Source of the DNA: Leptasterias polaris | Taxonomy: Eukaryota; Echinodermata; Asteroidea; Forcipulatida; Asteriidae | DNA: 64,000 nucleotides | NCBI GenBank assembly: GCA_037783415.1 | Contig: JAZGTN010000044.1 | Coordinates: forward strand, 1,054,001-1,118,000 | Direction: 5' to 3' | In this document: one piece after another, positions 50,401 to 53,170 of the stretch | Layout of the letters: each line of letters starts with the position of its first letter | How positions within the stretch are numbered: position 1 is the stretch's first letter | Translations under genes and position numbers: made by a program | Notes under the pieces: model-generated | The model's input: only the letters and a program-made list of their open reading frames with translations | Told to the model about the DNA's origin: nothing | Databases searched by the model: none

Positions 50401-53170
50401 GTCACTTAACACCCTAGCCACCCATGCTACCCATTTGTATCCCTTTCAAGGTGCTCTGGCTGCTTCAGTCTTACCACCCCAGTGTTGGTTGGTAGGGCCT
50501 CAGTGGTGAGGGGTAGTCACTTAACACCCTAGCCACCCATGCTACCCATTTGTATCCCTTTCAAGGTGTTCTGGCTGCTTCAGTCTTACCACCCCAGTGT
50601 TGGTAGGGCCACAGTGGTGAGGGGTAGTCACTTAACACCCTAGCCACCCATGCTACCCATTTGTATCCCTTTCAAGGTGCTCTGGCTGCTTCAGTCTTAC
50701 CACCCCAGTGTTGGTAGGGCCTCAGTGGTGAGGGGTAGTCACTTAACACCCTAGCCACCCATGCTACCCATTTGTATCCCTTTCAAGGTGCTCTGGCTGC
50801 TTCAGTCTTACCACCCCAGTGTTGGTAGGGCCACAGTGGTGAGGGGTAGTCACTTAACACCCTAGCCACCCATGCTACCCATTTGTATCCCTTTCAAGGT
50901 GCTCTGGCTGCTTCAGTCTTACCACCCCAGTGTTGGTAGGGCCTCAGTGGTGAGGGGTAGTCACTTAACACCCTAGCCACCCATGCTACCCATTTGTATC
51001 CCTTTCAAGGTGCTCTGGCTGCTTCAGTCTTACCACCCCAGTGTTGGTAGGGCCACAGTGGTGAGGGGTAGTCACTTAACACCCTAGCCACCCATGCTAC
51101 TCATTTGTATCCCTTTCAAGGTGCTCTGGCTGCCTCAGTCTTACCACCCCAGTGTTGGTAGGGCCACAGTGGTGAGGGGTAGTCACTTAACACCCTAGCC
51201 ACCCATGCTACCCATTTGTATCCCTTTCAAGGTGCTCTGGCTGCTTCAGTCTTACCACCCTAGTGTTGGTAGGGCCACAGTGGTGAGGGGTAGTCACTTA
51301 ACACCCTAGCCACCCATGCTACCCATTTGTATCCCTTTCAAGGTGCTCTGGCTGCTTCAGTCTTACCACCCCAGTGTTGGTAGGGCCTCAGTGGTGAGGG
51401 GTAGTCACTTAACACCCTAGCCACCCATGCTACCCATTTGTATCCCTTTCAAGGTGCTCTGGCTGCTTCAGTCTTACCACCCTAGTGTTGGTAGGGCCAC
51501 AGTGGTGAGGGGTAGTCACTTAACACCCTAGCCACCCATGCTACCCATTTGTATCCCTTTCAAGGTGCTCTGGCTGCTTCAGTCTTACCACCCCAGTGTT
51601 GGTAGGGCCACAGTGGTGAGGGGTAGTCACTTAACACCCTAGCCACCCATGCTACCCATTTGTATCCCTTTCAAGGTGCTCTGGCTGCTTCAGTCTTACC
51701 ACCCTAGTGTTGGTAGGGCCACAGTGGTGAGGGGTAGTCACTTAACACCCTAGCCACCCATGCTACCCATTTGTATCCCTTTCAAGGTGCTCTGGCTGCT
51801 TCAGTCTTACCACCCCAGTGTTGGTAGGGCCTCAGTGGTGAGGGGTAGTCACTTAACACCCTAGCCACCCATGCTACCCATTTGTATCCCTTTCAAGGTG
51901 CTCTGGCTGCTTCAGTCTTACCACCCTAGTGTTGGTAGGGCCACAGTGGTGAGGGGTAGTCACTTAACACCCTAGCCACCCATGCTACCCATTTGTATCC
52001 CTTTCAAGGTGCTCTGGCTGCTTCAGTCTTACCACCCCAGTGTTGGTTGGTAGGGCCTCAGTGGTGAGGGGTAGTCACTTAACACCCTAGCCACCCATGC
52101 TACCCATTTGTATCCCTTTCAAGGTGCTCTGGCTGCTTCAGTCTTACCACCCTAGTGTTGGTAGGGCCACAGTGGTGAGGGGTAGTCACTTAACACCCTA
52201 GCCACCCATGCTACCCATTTGTATCCCTTTCAAGGTGTTCTGGCTGCTTCAGTCTTACCACCCCAGTGTTGGTAGGGCCTCAGTGGTGAGGGGTAGTCAC
52301 TTAACACCCTAGCCACCCATGCTACCCATTTGTATCCCTTTCAAGGTGCTCTGGCTGCTTCAGTCTTACCACCCCAGTGCAATCTTATAATTTCTTTTCT
52401 AGCTTTGATGCTGAAATGTATGAATTTATTTTTTCTTGTATAAACAGAAATTGATCCAGAATGTTGCAAATGGTACTACAACTCCAGTCTCCTTAAATGA
52501 CGTTAAATCTCAGCCAAAGCTATCAATGGTTGAAGCAGAATCACCAGTCAATCCTAAGCTGGTAAAGAAAGCCATGACAGCCCCTGTCACCCTCAAAACC
52601 TTCTTCAAATCTACCCCTCGATTTGATAGTGGTGATACCCAAAGCCTTTGTGTAAGGTCCTCTAAAGATGCTGGTATTGTCGCGTCGAAAGGGATTGACG
52701 ACGATAGTGATGATGACTGTTTTGTTGTCAAGGAGGCAGAACTTGATACCACCCCACATAACTCAAAAGGAAGTGTCGGCAAGAGAAGTCGTAAGAAGAA
52801 GCGCAAGAGTGTTGCGGATAAGTCCGAGAGGAACACAAAGTCTACTAAGGTTGAAAGAGAAGATGCTTTAGGTAACTCATCCACTGGTTCAGCAATCGTC
52901 AACAGTGGAAATCCCTACTCAAATGAACCATGTAGTCCGGGTACCAAACGCCCCTTACAGGATAATAACGGACGACCAGCTGAAAGTTTATGCCAAGAGC
53001 CAGCTGCTAAGAAACCAAAGCCACTCAGCAGCTCTGTAGACTCCACACCACAAAAGGAGGTCAAACAGTCAAAGGTCATAACCTGCCCAGTCTGCAATAA
53101 AGACCTTCCACCTGGTACTTTACTGACCATGTTAAACCGACACATAGATGCCTGTCTCCTTAAATCCTAA
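11144..53170 (+). CDS. SBNO: Strawberry notch (SBNO) family helicase-like protein with C-terminal UBZ4 zinc finger; 30 coding exons
   Basis: This is the gene span; the exons are listed separately. Joining the 30 exons at GT-AG borders with matching phases gives 3999 nt, or 1332 residues, close to the roughly 1350-1400 of vertebrate SBNO1/SBNO2 (lengths from memory). Domains in order are: glycine/serine-rich N-terminus (1-108); SBNO N-terminal helicase domain with motif I AGVGKG (Lys201), DECH (315-318) and SAT (354-356); FWSCHQRFF (469-477); the second helicase lobe with [10 protein letters not shown] (503-512), AEMTGRRGR (600-608), GISL (659-662) and motif [15 protein letters not shown] (690-702); the SBNO C-terminal alpha/beta region (about 700-1045); and a tail from 1093 with a PIP-like motif, NLS and UBZ4 finger. 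Family members are nuclear regulators of transcription; helicase activity is expected from the motifs but not shown. All core motifs are intact. Introns from 19 onward are unusually rich in tandem arrays. Confidence 0.9.
11738..11935 (+). mobile_element. tRNA-derived SINE, family 3 (copy 1)
   Basis: CTGACTGGCACCC, CCAACATTAGGGCTACAG, then a tRNA-like GATAGCTCAGTTGGTAGAGC at 11817. A second copy is at 12563-12720. It lies in intron 1. Confidence 0.65.
12066..12460 (-). mobile_element. LINE fragment, reverse transcriptase C-terminal end (CR1/L2-like)
   Basis: On the minus strand the frame reads [46 protein letters not shown] and FKSLLKTYL, the well-known end of ORF2 in CR1/L2-group non-LTR retrotransposons. 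It is 5' truncated, with no catalytic core and a 3' tail towards 12000. It is a dead copy in intron 1. Confidence 0.9.
12563..12720 (+). mobile_element. tRNA-derived SINE, family 3 (copy 2)
   Basis: CCAACATTAGGGCTACAG followed by GATGGCTCAGTTGGTTGAGC, as in 11738. It lies in intron 1. Confidence 0.65.
12722..13128 (-). mobile_element. tRNA-derived SINE, family 2
   Basis: Minus orientation. The tRNA-like end (GCTTGTGGGGTCGAGTGG, and GGGTTCGAATCCCGGC at about 13045) is at 13040-13128. The body has GTGCATTGGATTCTTTTACG. The tail is AATAATAGTAATAAT at 12721. A truncated relative is at 20057-20420. Confidence 0.8.
13324..13414 (+). CDS. SBNO: SBNO exon 2 (residues 109-139)
   Basis: Acceptor TTTCAG|TG, donor GCA|GTAAGT. 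Encodes [21 protein letters not shown] followed by [10 protein letters not shown], the family segment before the helicase domain, where SBNO proteins carry similar PGxxHPGxxVE text. Confidence 0.9.
14172..14279 (+). CDS. SBNO: SBNO exon 3 (residues 140-175)
   Basis: Acceptor TTACAG, donor GCT|GTAAGT. Contains [13 protein letters not shown] and LQLEGILYA; the LQLE...YA block is the SBNO Q-motif-like region just before motif I. Confidence 0.93.
14440..14830. repeat. Direct repeat with an inverted copy between
   Basis: GACTACAGGACTCCAGTAGT plus about 90 further bases occurs at 14441 and again at 14731. Between them (14655-14706) is an inverted copy of its central part, GCTTTATGATGATGTCATGA onward. 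It looks like a foldback element with a partial duplication, in intron 3. Confidence 0.85.
14868..14954 (+). CDS. SBNO: SBNO exon 4, helicase motif I (residues 176-204)
   Basis: Acceptor TTGTAG, donor CAG|GTAAGA. Encodes [15 protein letters not shown], then [11 protein letters not shown]. Lys201 is the nucleotide-binding lysine of motif I. Confidence 0.95.
15352..15564. mobile_element. MITE with perfect 20-bp inverted ends TATAGACGATGTGACCTCTG
   Basis: 213-bp element in intron 4. Its ends begin TATAGAC like the element at 27253. It contains two copies of a GCCCGGC/GCCGGGC pair in inverted orientation. No coding content. Confidence 0.85.
15565..15884. mobile_element. TTAA-type MITE related to family D, left part
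   Basis: CATTTTGAAAATCTTTTCAC, CAAATTTGAATCTGAGAAACG with a palindromic centre, and TAGGATTAAAACAATC match family D and the 28990-29274 copy. The element continues after the insertion at 15885-16148 and ends CTTTGCCTTTAA at 16164. Confidence 0.7.
15885..16148 (+). mobile_element. Foldback element F (copy 2), nested in a MITE
   Basis: 264 bp, ends CAGCAATCC and GGATTGCTG, with TATA at 15881-15884 and 16149-16152. The host MITE without insertion is seen at 29256-29274 (CCAAAGGTATGCTTTGCC), showing that the target was TAT(A/G). Confidence 0.9.
16161..16506 (+). mobile_element. TTAA-flanked MITE, family C (copy 2)
   Basis: 346 bp between TTAA sites. It shares its left TTAA with the end of the preceding MITE, so two TTAA elements sit back to back in intron 4. 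Confidence 0.88.
16552..16643 (+). CDS. SBNO: SBNO exon 5 (residues 205-235)
   Basis: Acceptor TTTCAAG, donor [27 protein letters not shown] continues motif [16 protein letters not shown] across the 5-6 junction is the SBNO motif Ia region. Confidence 0.94.
16651..16745 (-). mobile_element. SINE tail fragment
   Basis: AATAATAATAAAGCATTTAT, ATAGCGCCTTATGCAAGGCC and CAAAGCGCTTCAC match SINE 3' ends in this window. Similar scraps lie at 20480-20545 and 24820-24890. Confidence 0.6.
17041..17340. repeat. Degenerate tandem repeat, about 50-bp unit
   Basis: GTGCCATCATGTTGACATTG, GTGATGACATGATTGCACAG repeat about five times with indels, in intron 5. Confidence 0.85.
17372..17440 (+). CDS. SBNO: SBNO exon 6 (residues 235-258)
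   Basis: Acceptor TTGACAG, donor [28 protein letters not shown]; the DIG text is typical of the family. Confidence 0.92.
17643..17725 (+). CDS. SBNO: SBNO exon 7 (residues 258-286)
   Basis: Acceptor ATGTCAG, donor [29 protein letters not shown] includes the GVIFxTYSxL block of SBNO. Confidence 0.93.
17769..17962 (+). repeat. Dispersed inverted-ended repeat (AGAGCTGCCAACTCTCCC family), copy 1
   Basis: Begins AGAGCTGCCAACTCTCCC and ends GGTTGTTGGCAGCTGTGG, with CCCTGATT inside. Second copy at 47245. It lies in intron 7. Confidence 0.72.
18390..18700 (+). mobile_element. tRNA-derived SINE, family 1 (5' truncated)
   Basis: B-box GGGTTCGAGTCCCGGTCGTG at 18399, CAAGACACTTAACTATAATT, CCCAGGGGTAAAATGGGTAC, CTCCCCAGGGAGCTGATATG, tail ATATTATTATTAATATTATT. 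It lies in intron 7. Confidence 0.85.
18713..18831 (+). CDS. SBNO: SBNO exon 8, DECH box (residues 286-325)
   Basis: Acceptor GTTGAAG, donor CCG|GTAAGT. Encodes [11 protein letters not shown] and [20 protein letters not shown] (315-318) is helicase motif II, which binds magnesium and hydrolyses ATP; the following KAK is typical of SBNO. Confidence 0.95.
19521..19880 (+). mobile_element. tRNA-derived SINE, family 1 (full length)
   Basis: Head TTGGCCGAGTGGTTAAGTG (A box) and GGGTTCGAATCCCGGTC (B box) resemble a class II tRNA such as Ser or Leu, with a small internal duplication (TGGTTAAGTG). The body is as at 18390; the tail is ATTATTATTATTATT. It lies in intron 8, just before exon 9. Confidence 0.88.
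19901..19953 (+). CDS. SBNO: SBNO exon 9 (residues 326-343)
   Basis: Acceptor TCTTCAG, donor AG|GTAAGA. Short exon [17 protein letters not shown] between motifs II and III. Confidence 0.9.
20057..20420 (-). mobile_element. tRNA-derived SINE, family 2 (tRNA end lost)
   Basis: ATAATAATACTCGGTGCTTA, TATAGCGCTTTATCACACC and GTGCACTGGGTTCTTTTACG match 12722-13128, but the tRNA-like end is missing. It lies in intron 9. Confidence 0.75.
20683..20746 (+). CDS. SBNO: SBNO exon 10, motif III (residues 343-364)
   Basis: Acceptor TGCACAG, donor [29 protein letters not shown] contains SAT (354-356), motif III. Confidence 0.95.
21144..21905. mobile_element. Non-autonomous DNA transposon with 7-bp target duplication
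   Basis: 762-bp element with inverted ends CAGAGATGCCAACATTT and AAATGTTGGCATCTCTG, flanked by TCTGATG at 21137-21143 and 21906-21912. It lies in intron 10. The CAG...CTG ends are hAT-like. No intact transposase frame. Confidence 0.85.
22029..22119 (+). CDS. SBNO: SBNO exon 11 (residues 365-395)
   Basis: Acceptor TATCAG, donor TTG|GGTAAGA with GT at 22120. [11 protein letters not shown] then [20 protein letters not shown] is a family signature. Confidence 0.95.
22372..22734 (+). mobile_element. TTAA-flanked MITE, family B (copy 2)
   Basis: 363 bp, nearly identical to 3675-4037, TTAA on both sides. It lies in intron 11. Confidence 0.88.
22921..23268 (-). mobile_element. TTAA-flanked MITE, family C (copy 3, inverted)
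   Basis: 348 bp, in opposite orientation to copies 1 and 2, TTAA on both sides. It ends only 22 bases before exon 12, so it supplies the sequence around the branch-point zone of that acceptor. Confidence 0.88.
23291..23438 (+). CDS. SBNO: SBNO exon 12 (residues 395-444)
   Basis: Acceptor CTTGAAG, donor [27 protein letters not shown] then [12 protein letters not shown], typical SBNO text joining the two lobes. Confidence 0.93.
23727..24411. mobile_element. Inverted-ended element with five internal copies of its end motif
   Basis: Ends AATTCGTCGGCGTTTT and its complement. Inside, ATTCGCCGGTTCGTGAAAAC is repeated at about 23950, 24013, 24078, 24140 and 24205 with 58-64 bp spacing. It lies in intron 12. 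Minus-strand open frames follow the repeats. Confidence 0.85.
25452..25562 (+). CDS. SBNO: SBNO exon 13 (residues 444-481)
   Basis: Acceptor CTTTAG, donor TG|GTAAGA. Ends [16 protein letters not shown], the FWSxHQRFFKxL block of SBNO. Confidence 0.94.
25758..25851 (+). CDS. SBNO: SBNO exon 14, motif IV region (residues 481-512)
   Basis: Acceptor TTCTCAG, donor [28 protein letters not shown] then IGLQTTGE; start of the second helicase lobe. Confidence 0.95.
27045..27170 (+). CDS. SBNO: SBNO exon 15 (residues 513-554)
   Basis: Acceptor TTTACAG, donor GCG|GTGAGA. A Ser-rich linker, then [18 protein letters not shown]; vertebrate members have a similar FVSxxxxxLxxxIxxHFP. Confidence 0.9.
27253..27568. 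mobile_element. MITE with 17-bp inverted ends TATAGACCTTTCTTTTG
   Basis: 316 bp in intron 15, with perfect complementary ends. Shares the TATAGAC start with 15352-15564. Confidence 0.85.
27685..28316 (+). mobile_element. Left part of a family D-like TTAA MITE
   Basis: Begins TTAAAGGGTCTGTATACG. The matching right half (28990-29274, ending CTTTGCCTTTAA) lies beyond a LINE, so an older MITE was probably split by insertion. CGACTAAAGTCGCC occurs twice at about 28250 and 28295. Confidence 0.6.
28317..28990 (+). mobile_element. 5'-truncated LINE, reverse transcriptase C-terminal part
   Basis: One open frame of about 160 residues reads [52 protein letters not shown] and then a Lys/Ser-rich end, stopping at 28803-28805. 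This is the thumb and C-terminal part found in Jockey/CR1-group non-LTR elements. The tail is AATAAATAAAAAAAATAAAA at 28962 onward. No frameshift is seen in the preserved part, so it is a young truncated copy in intron 15. Confidence 0.9.
28991..29274 (+). mobile_element. Right part of a family D-like TTAA MITE
   Basis: Carries TTAATGGCAAAAAAACC, GCATTTTGAGAAACATTTCA and ends CCAAAGGTATGCTTTGCCTTTAA in two steps. Its uninterrupted end gives the empty site for element F. Confidence 0.7.
29737..29825 (+). CDS. SBNO: SBNO exon 16 (residues 555-584)
   Basis: Acceptor TTGCAG, donor [28 protein letters not shown]; less conserved, supported by phase on both sides and by the LP(x)NxLD continuation into exon 17. 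Confidence 0.88.
29982..30144 (+). CDS. SBNO: SBNO exon 17 (residues 584-638)
   Basis: Acceptor CTCCAG, donor [28 protein letters not shown] and GRRGRM: the LDxxIDxLGG...AEMTGRxGR block that marks SBNO. Confidence 0.96.
30864..30924 (+). CDS. SBNO: SBNO exon 18 (residues 639-659)
   Basis: Acceptor TTTTCAG, donor [30 protein letters not shown], the strand and helix before motif V. Confidence 0.94.
31925..32240. repeat. Degenerate repeats of AAATCATTTC/AAATTATTGC
   Basis: AT-rich units of roughly 60 bp with GAGCTCAAAATAAATTATTG and CATTTCCTGCTCTCAAA, in intron 18. Confidence 0.7.
32331..32641. repeat. Dimeric repeat, about 150-bp unit
   Basis: CGCCGCCAAC, TCCATCCACAGG and TTACGTTCTACTACT recur at 32340 and 32490, each unit ending GGCACTGTAA. 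It lies in intron 18, about 200 bp before exon 19. Confidence 0.8.
32845..32974 (+). CDS. SBNO: SBNO exon 19, motifs V and VI (residues 659-702)
   Basis: Acceptor TGCCCAG, donor [25 protein letters not shown] is motif [14 protein letters not shown] is motif VI, whose arginines complete the ATP site in SF2 enzymes. The last 35 nt (32940-32974) are the source of the tandem array that follows. A copy of this length included after the exon changes the frame unless three are included together. Confidence 0.95.
32975..34795 (+). repeat. Tandem array of about 26 mini-exon-like copies of the 3' end of SBNO exon 19
   Basis: Unit of 71 bp (68 bp in some). The first 35 nt equal the end of exon 19 (helicase motif VI, residues 691-702). 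The rest copies the start of intron 19 and ends CCCCTCCCCCTACCCCAG, so each copy is preceded by a C-rich tract and CAG. Most copies are followed by GTACTT, the last full one and the one at about 33150 by GTAATA, and at least four by GATAAT, which removes the GT. The first copied mini-exon is 33008-33042; the last is diverged and truncated (about 34768-34792). Copies are nearly identical, so the expansion is recent or homogenised. Intron 19 is 1889 bp and consists almost entirely of this array. Long plus-strand open frames here follow from the near stop-free unit. Confidence 0.95.
34864..34949 (+). CDS. SBNO: SBNO exon 20 (residues 702-731)
   Basis: Acceptor TTTTTCAG, donor [29 protein letters not shown] then VARRLQTL, matching the GPEYxxLxxxLxGERRFAxxVAxRL block. 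It follows directly on motif VI, so exon 19 to exon 20 is the productive junction. Confidence 0.95.
34971..35050. repeat. 15-bp tandem repeat, five copies
   Basis: ATAGAGCTCATTAGC is repeated five times, one copy with TAT instead of GAG, in intron 20 just after exon 20. Confidence 0.9.
35818..36280. repeat. Minisatellite of 43-45 bp with a perfect palindrome and a donor-like motif in each unit
   Basis: About eleven copies of CCCGAGTATACTCGGG, a perfect 16-bp palindrome, are separated by CTCAGCACCAGCTGGGG and GGTAAGTCTAT. GGTAAGT is a full 5' splice-site consensus, so intron 20 holds about ten strong decoy donors. Open frames on both strands are by-products of the repeat. Confidence 0.95.
36292..36890. 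mobile_element. Long foldback element, about 600 bp
   Basis: Ends TTAAAGAGGAAGGGAA and TTCCCTTCCTCTTTAG are inverted. Further inverted pairs follow inward: ATAGAGTCCTCATGTGAG with its complement, CTAACCTC/GAGGTTAG, AACATCTGATGACATCAT with its complement. Each arm is about 250 bp, with a spacer of about 100 bp. It is non-coding and lies in intron 20. Confidence 0.85.
37355..37470 (+). CDS. SBNO: SBNO exon 21 (residues 731-769)
   Basis: Acceptor CATTAG, donor [29 protein letters not shown] then [10 protein letters not shown]; GALTxGDRRA is a family signature. Confidence 0.95.
37550..38190. repeat. Minisatellite, about 86-bp unit, about seven copies
   Basis: Unit includes GAGTTTGATGGATTCAGTGC, CCAAACCAACCATGCC and GAGTCTAAAGGTTTT, with several-percent divergence and small indels. 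It lies in intron 21. A short related piece (GAGTTTGATGGATTCAGTGC) occurs at about 16770 in intron 5. Confidence 0.92.
38699..38914 (+). CDS. SBNO: SBNO exon 22 (residues 770-841)
   Basis: Acceptor TCCACAG, donor TTG|GTAGGA. Largest internal exon. It contains a divergent middle and ends [18 protein letters not shown], matching the FLNRxLGLxxxxQN block of SBNO. Reading on past the donor loses similarity, and exon 23 restores it. Confidence 0.93.
39375..40617. repeat. Minisatellite, 68-bp unit, about 18 copies
   Basis: Unit reads CTTACTAGATTGTATCTCCA, CCATGCAAAGTTTCAAATCC, TACTCATGTACATGGTGTTA and CTGCAAAC. Two subtypes differ at AAAGTTTC versus ACAAATTC and are interspersed. It lies in intron 22. 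A lone diverged monomer is at 44390-44465 in intron 27. Confidence 0.95.
41066..41127 (+). CDS. SBNO: SBNO exon 23 (residues 842-862)
   Basis: Acceptor TTTCTAG, donor [28 protein letters not shown]: the counterpart of the FxYFxxxLxxxIxxAKxxG helix. Confidence 0.93.
41442..41540 (+). CDS. SBNO: SBNO exon 24 (residues 862-895)
   Basis: Acceptor CATTTAG, donor [29 protein letters not shown]; the YxxGIxDI start is conserved, the remainder less so. Confidence 0.9.
41910..42086 (+). CDS. SBNO: SBNO exon 25 (residues 895-954)
   Basis: Acceptor TTACCCAG, donor AG|GTTAAT (weaker). [32 protein letters not shown]: the ERGxSWExA...DGFYxS block of the SBNO C-terminal domain. Confidence 0.93.
42449..42807 (-). 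mobile_element. tRNA-derived SINE, family 1 (minus orientation)
   Basis: Full-length element in intron 25. The tRNA-like head (GGCCGAGTGGTTTAG and the B-box as GGTTCGAGTCCC on the minus strand) is near 42720-42807. The body has CTCCCCAGGGAGCTGAG and the tail repeats ATT/AAT at 42449-42472. Relatives are at 18390 and 19521. Confidence 0.88.
42935..43147. repeat. Minisatellite, 42-bp unit, five copies
   Basis: TATAAAGTGTATTTAAGGTT, CTCGGTGTTATTCAGGATGT, TA repeated five times in intron 25. The unit is a multiple of three, so open frames appear on both strands. The flanks repeat GGATGTCATCATCC-like text. Confidence 0.93.
43325..43407 (+). CDS. SBNO: SBNO exon 26 (residues 954-982)
   Basis: Acceptor TCGCTAG, donor [29 protein letters not shown]; the YRPNTG motif of the family, with Arg formed across the junction. 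Confidence 0.94.
43505..43745 (+). mobile_element. tRNA-derived SINE remnant
   Basis: Contains GCGTGTCGGGAT, a B-box-like GGGTTCGAATCCTGCTC and CTTGGGGCAAAACACTTACC, as in family 1, but diverged. Confidence 0.6.
43833..43916 (+). CDS. SBNO: SBNO exon 27 (residues 982-1010)
   Basis: Acceptor ATCATCAG, donor [29 protein letters not shown]: the W..QY......C.H region of the family, followed by a Cys-rich CKNPGSCT. Confidence 0.9.
44025..44400 (+). mobile_element. tRNA-derived SINE with an unrelated-looking body
   Basis: A box-like TTAGCTCGGTGGTCTGGTGG and B box GTGGGTTCTAATCCCAC are at 44030-44095. Then GACCAATTAAGAACTCACTC, three copies of CCCGAAGTCT and CAAGTTCTCAAGGAAC follow. It lies in intron 27. 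A decayed relative of the head is at 55075-55200. Confidence 0.65.
44625..44730 (+). CDS. SBNO: SBNO exon 28 (residues 1010-1045)
   Basis: Acceptor TTTTCAG, donor [28 protein letters not shown], matching in position the family xRxxxxxxLxGxVLxxW segment but with different residues. Confidence 0.88.
45181..45572 (+). mobile_element. TTAA-flanked MITE, family D
   Basis: 392-bp element between TTAA sites, with ends TTAAAGGTGCTGTATACG and CGTATACAGACCCTTTAA. Its centre is a 34-bp perfect palindrome (45368-45401). It contains TTACCAAGTAAGTTTTTATT near 45510, a segment that recurs in the telomere-like array at 61.6 kb. Confidence 0.88.
45925..46430. repeat. Minisatellite, 130-bp unit, about four copies
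   Basis: GGTCAACATGGGGTCACGG recurs at about 45929, 46059, 46189 and 46319, with TTCTTGAGATATGGTCCCAC in each unit. It lies in intron 28. Confidence 0.92.
47051..47192 (+). CDS. SBNO: SBNO exon 29 (residues 1045-1092)
   Basis: Acceptor CCGTAG, donor [29 protein letters not shown] then [13 protein letters not shown]; the xRVVRVxxxxxxRxVGIxxP segment is conserved in SBNO. Confidence 0.93.
47245..47445 (+). repeat. Dispersed inverted-ended repeat (AGAGCTGCCAACTCTCCC family), copy 2
   Basis: Begins AGAGCTGCCAACTCTCCC and ends ATGTTGGCAGCTCGG, a rough complement. Similar to 17769-17962. It lies in intron 29. Confidence 0.7.
47446..48029. other. Intron 29 sequence, no gene
   Basis: Nothing coding is recognised. 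AAGTAAGTTTTTATTGCCAT near 47775 is a relic of the family D MITE. Confidence 0.5.
48030..52379. repeat. Large minisatellite, 111-bp unit, about 39 copies
   Basis: Unit contains TGTTGGTAGGGCCACAGTGG, TGAGGGGTAGTCACTTAACA, CCCTAGCCACCCATGCTACC and CTTTCAAGGTGTTCTGGCTG, then GCTTCAGTCTTACCACCCCAG. Variants (CCACAG/CCTCAG, TGTTCTGG/TGCTCTGG, CCCCAG/CCCTAG) alternate, suggesting higher-order repeats in the distal half. Three units have a 4-bp insertion (TTGGTTGGTAGG at about 50037, 50487 and 52045). Each unit has a pyrimidine-rich CCCCAG and a CAAG|GTGTTC or CAAG|GTGCTC around a 79-nt segment with stops in all frames. It fills most of the 5255-bp intron 29, ending about 70 bp before the last exon. 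Confidence 0.97.
52448..53170 (+). CDS. SBNO: SBNO exon 30, terminal: disordered tail and UBZ4 zinc finger (residues 1093-1332)
   Basis: Acceptor TATAAACAG; an earlier AG near 52402 would put TGA in frame, which fixes this one. The exon encodes a low-complexity tail. Features seen are PVTLKTFF (1138-1145), like a PCNA-interacting PIP box but with Pro where Gln is usual; an acidic run ending DDDCFVV (1180-1186), a possible SUMO-interacting motif; a nuclear localisation signal KRSRKKKRK (1204-1212); a second basic patch AAKKPKP; and at the end CPVC (1305-1308), His1324 and Cys1328 in the spacing C-x2-C-x15-H-x3-C of UBZ4 (RAD18-type) fingers, which bind ubiquitin. I know of no UBZ4 finger in vertebrate SBNO1/2. 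The exon could be an acquired module or an invertebrate-specific form. Stop TAA at 53168. Confidence 0.9.
   Translation, partial: KLIQNVANGTTTPVSLNDVKSQPKLSMVEAESPVNPKLVKKAMTAPVTLKTFFKSTPRFDSGDTQSLCVRSSKDAGIVASKGIDDDSDDDCFVVKEAELDTTPHNSKGSVGKRSRKKKRKSVADKSERNTKSTKVEREDALGNSSTGSAIVNSGNPYSNEPCSPGTKRPLQDNNGRPAESLCQEPAAKKPKPLSSSVDSTPQKEVKQSKVITCPVCNKDLPPGTLLTMLNRHIDACLLKS

Noticed and set aside
48030..52379. CRISPR-like regular array
   Set aside because: Units are directly adjacent with no unique spacers, and the genome is animal. It is a minisatellite.
52436..52447. Separate short gene starting at ATG 52436
   Set aside because: The ATG lies upstream of a good acceptor (TAAACAG), phase matches exon 29, and the product completes the SBNO protein. 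The frame is the terminal exon.
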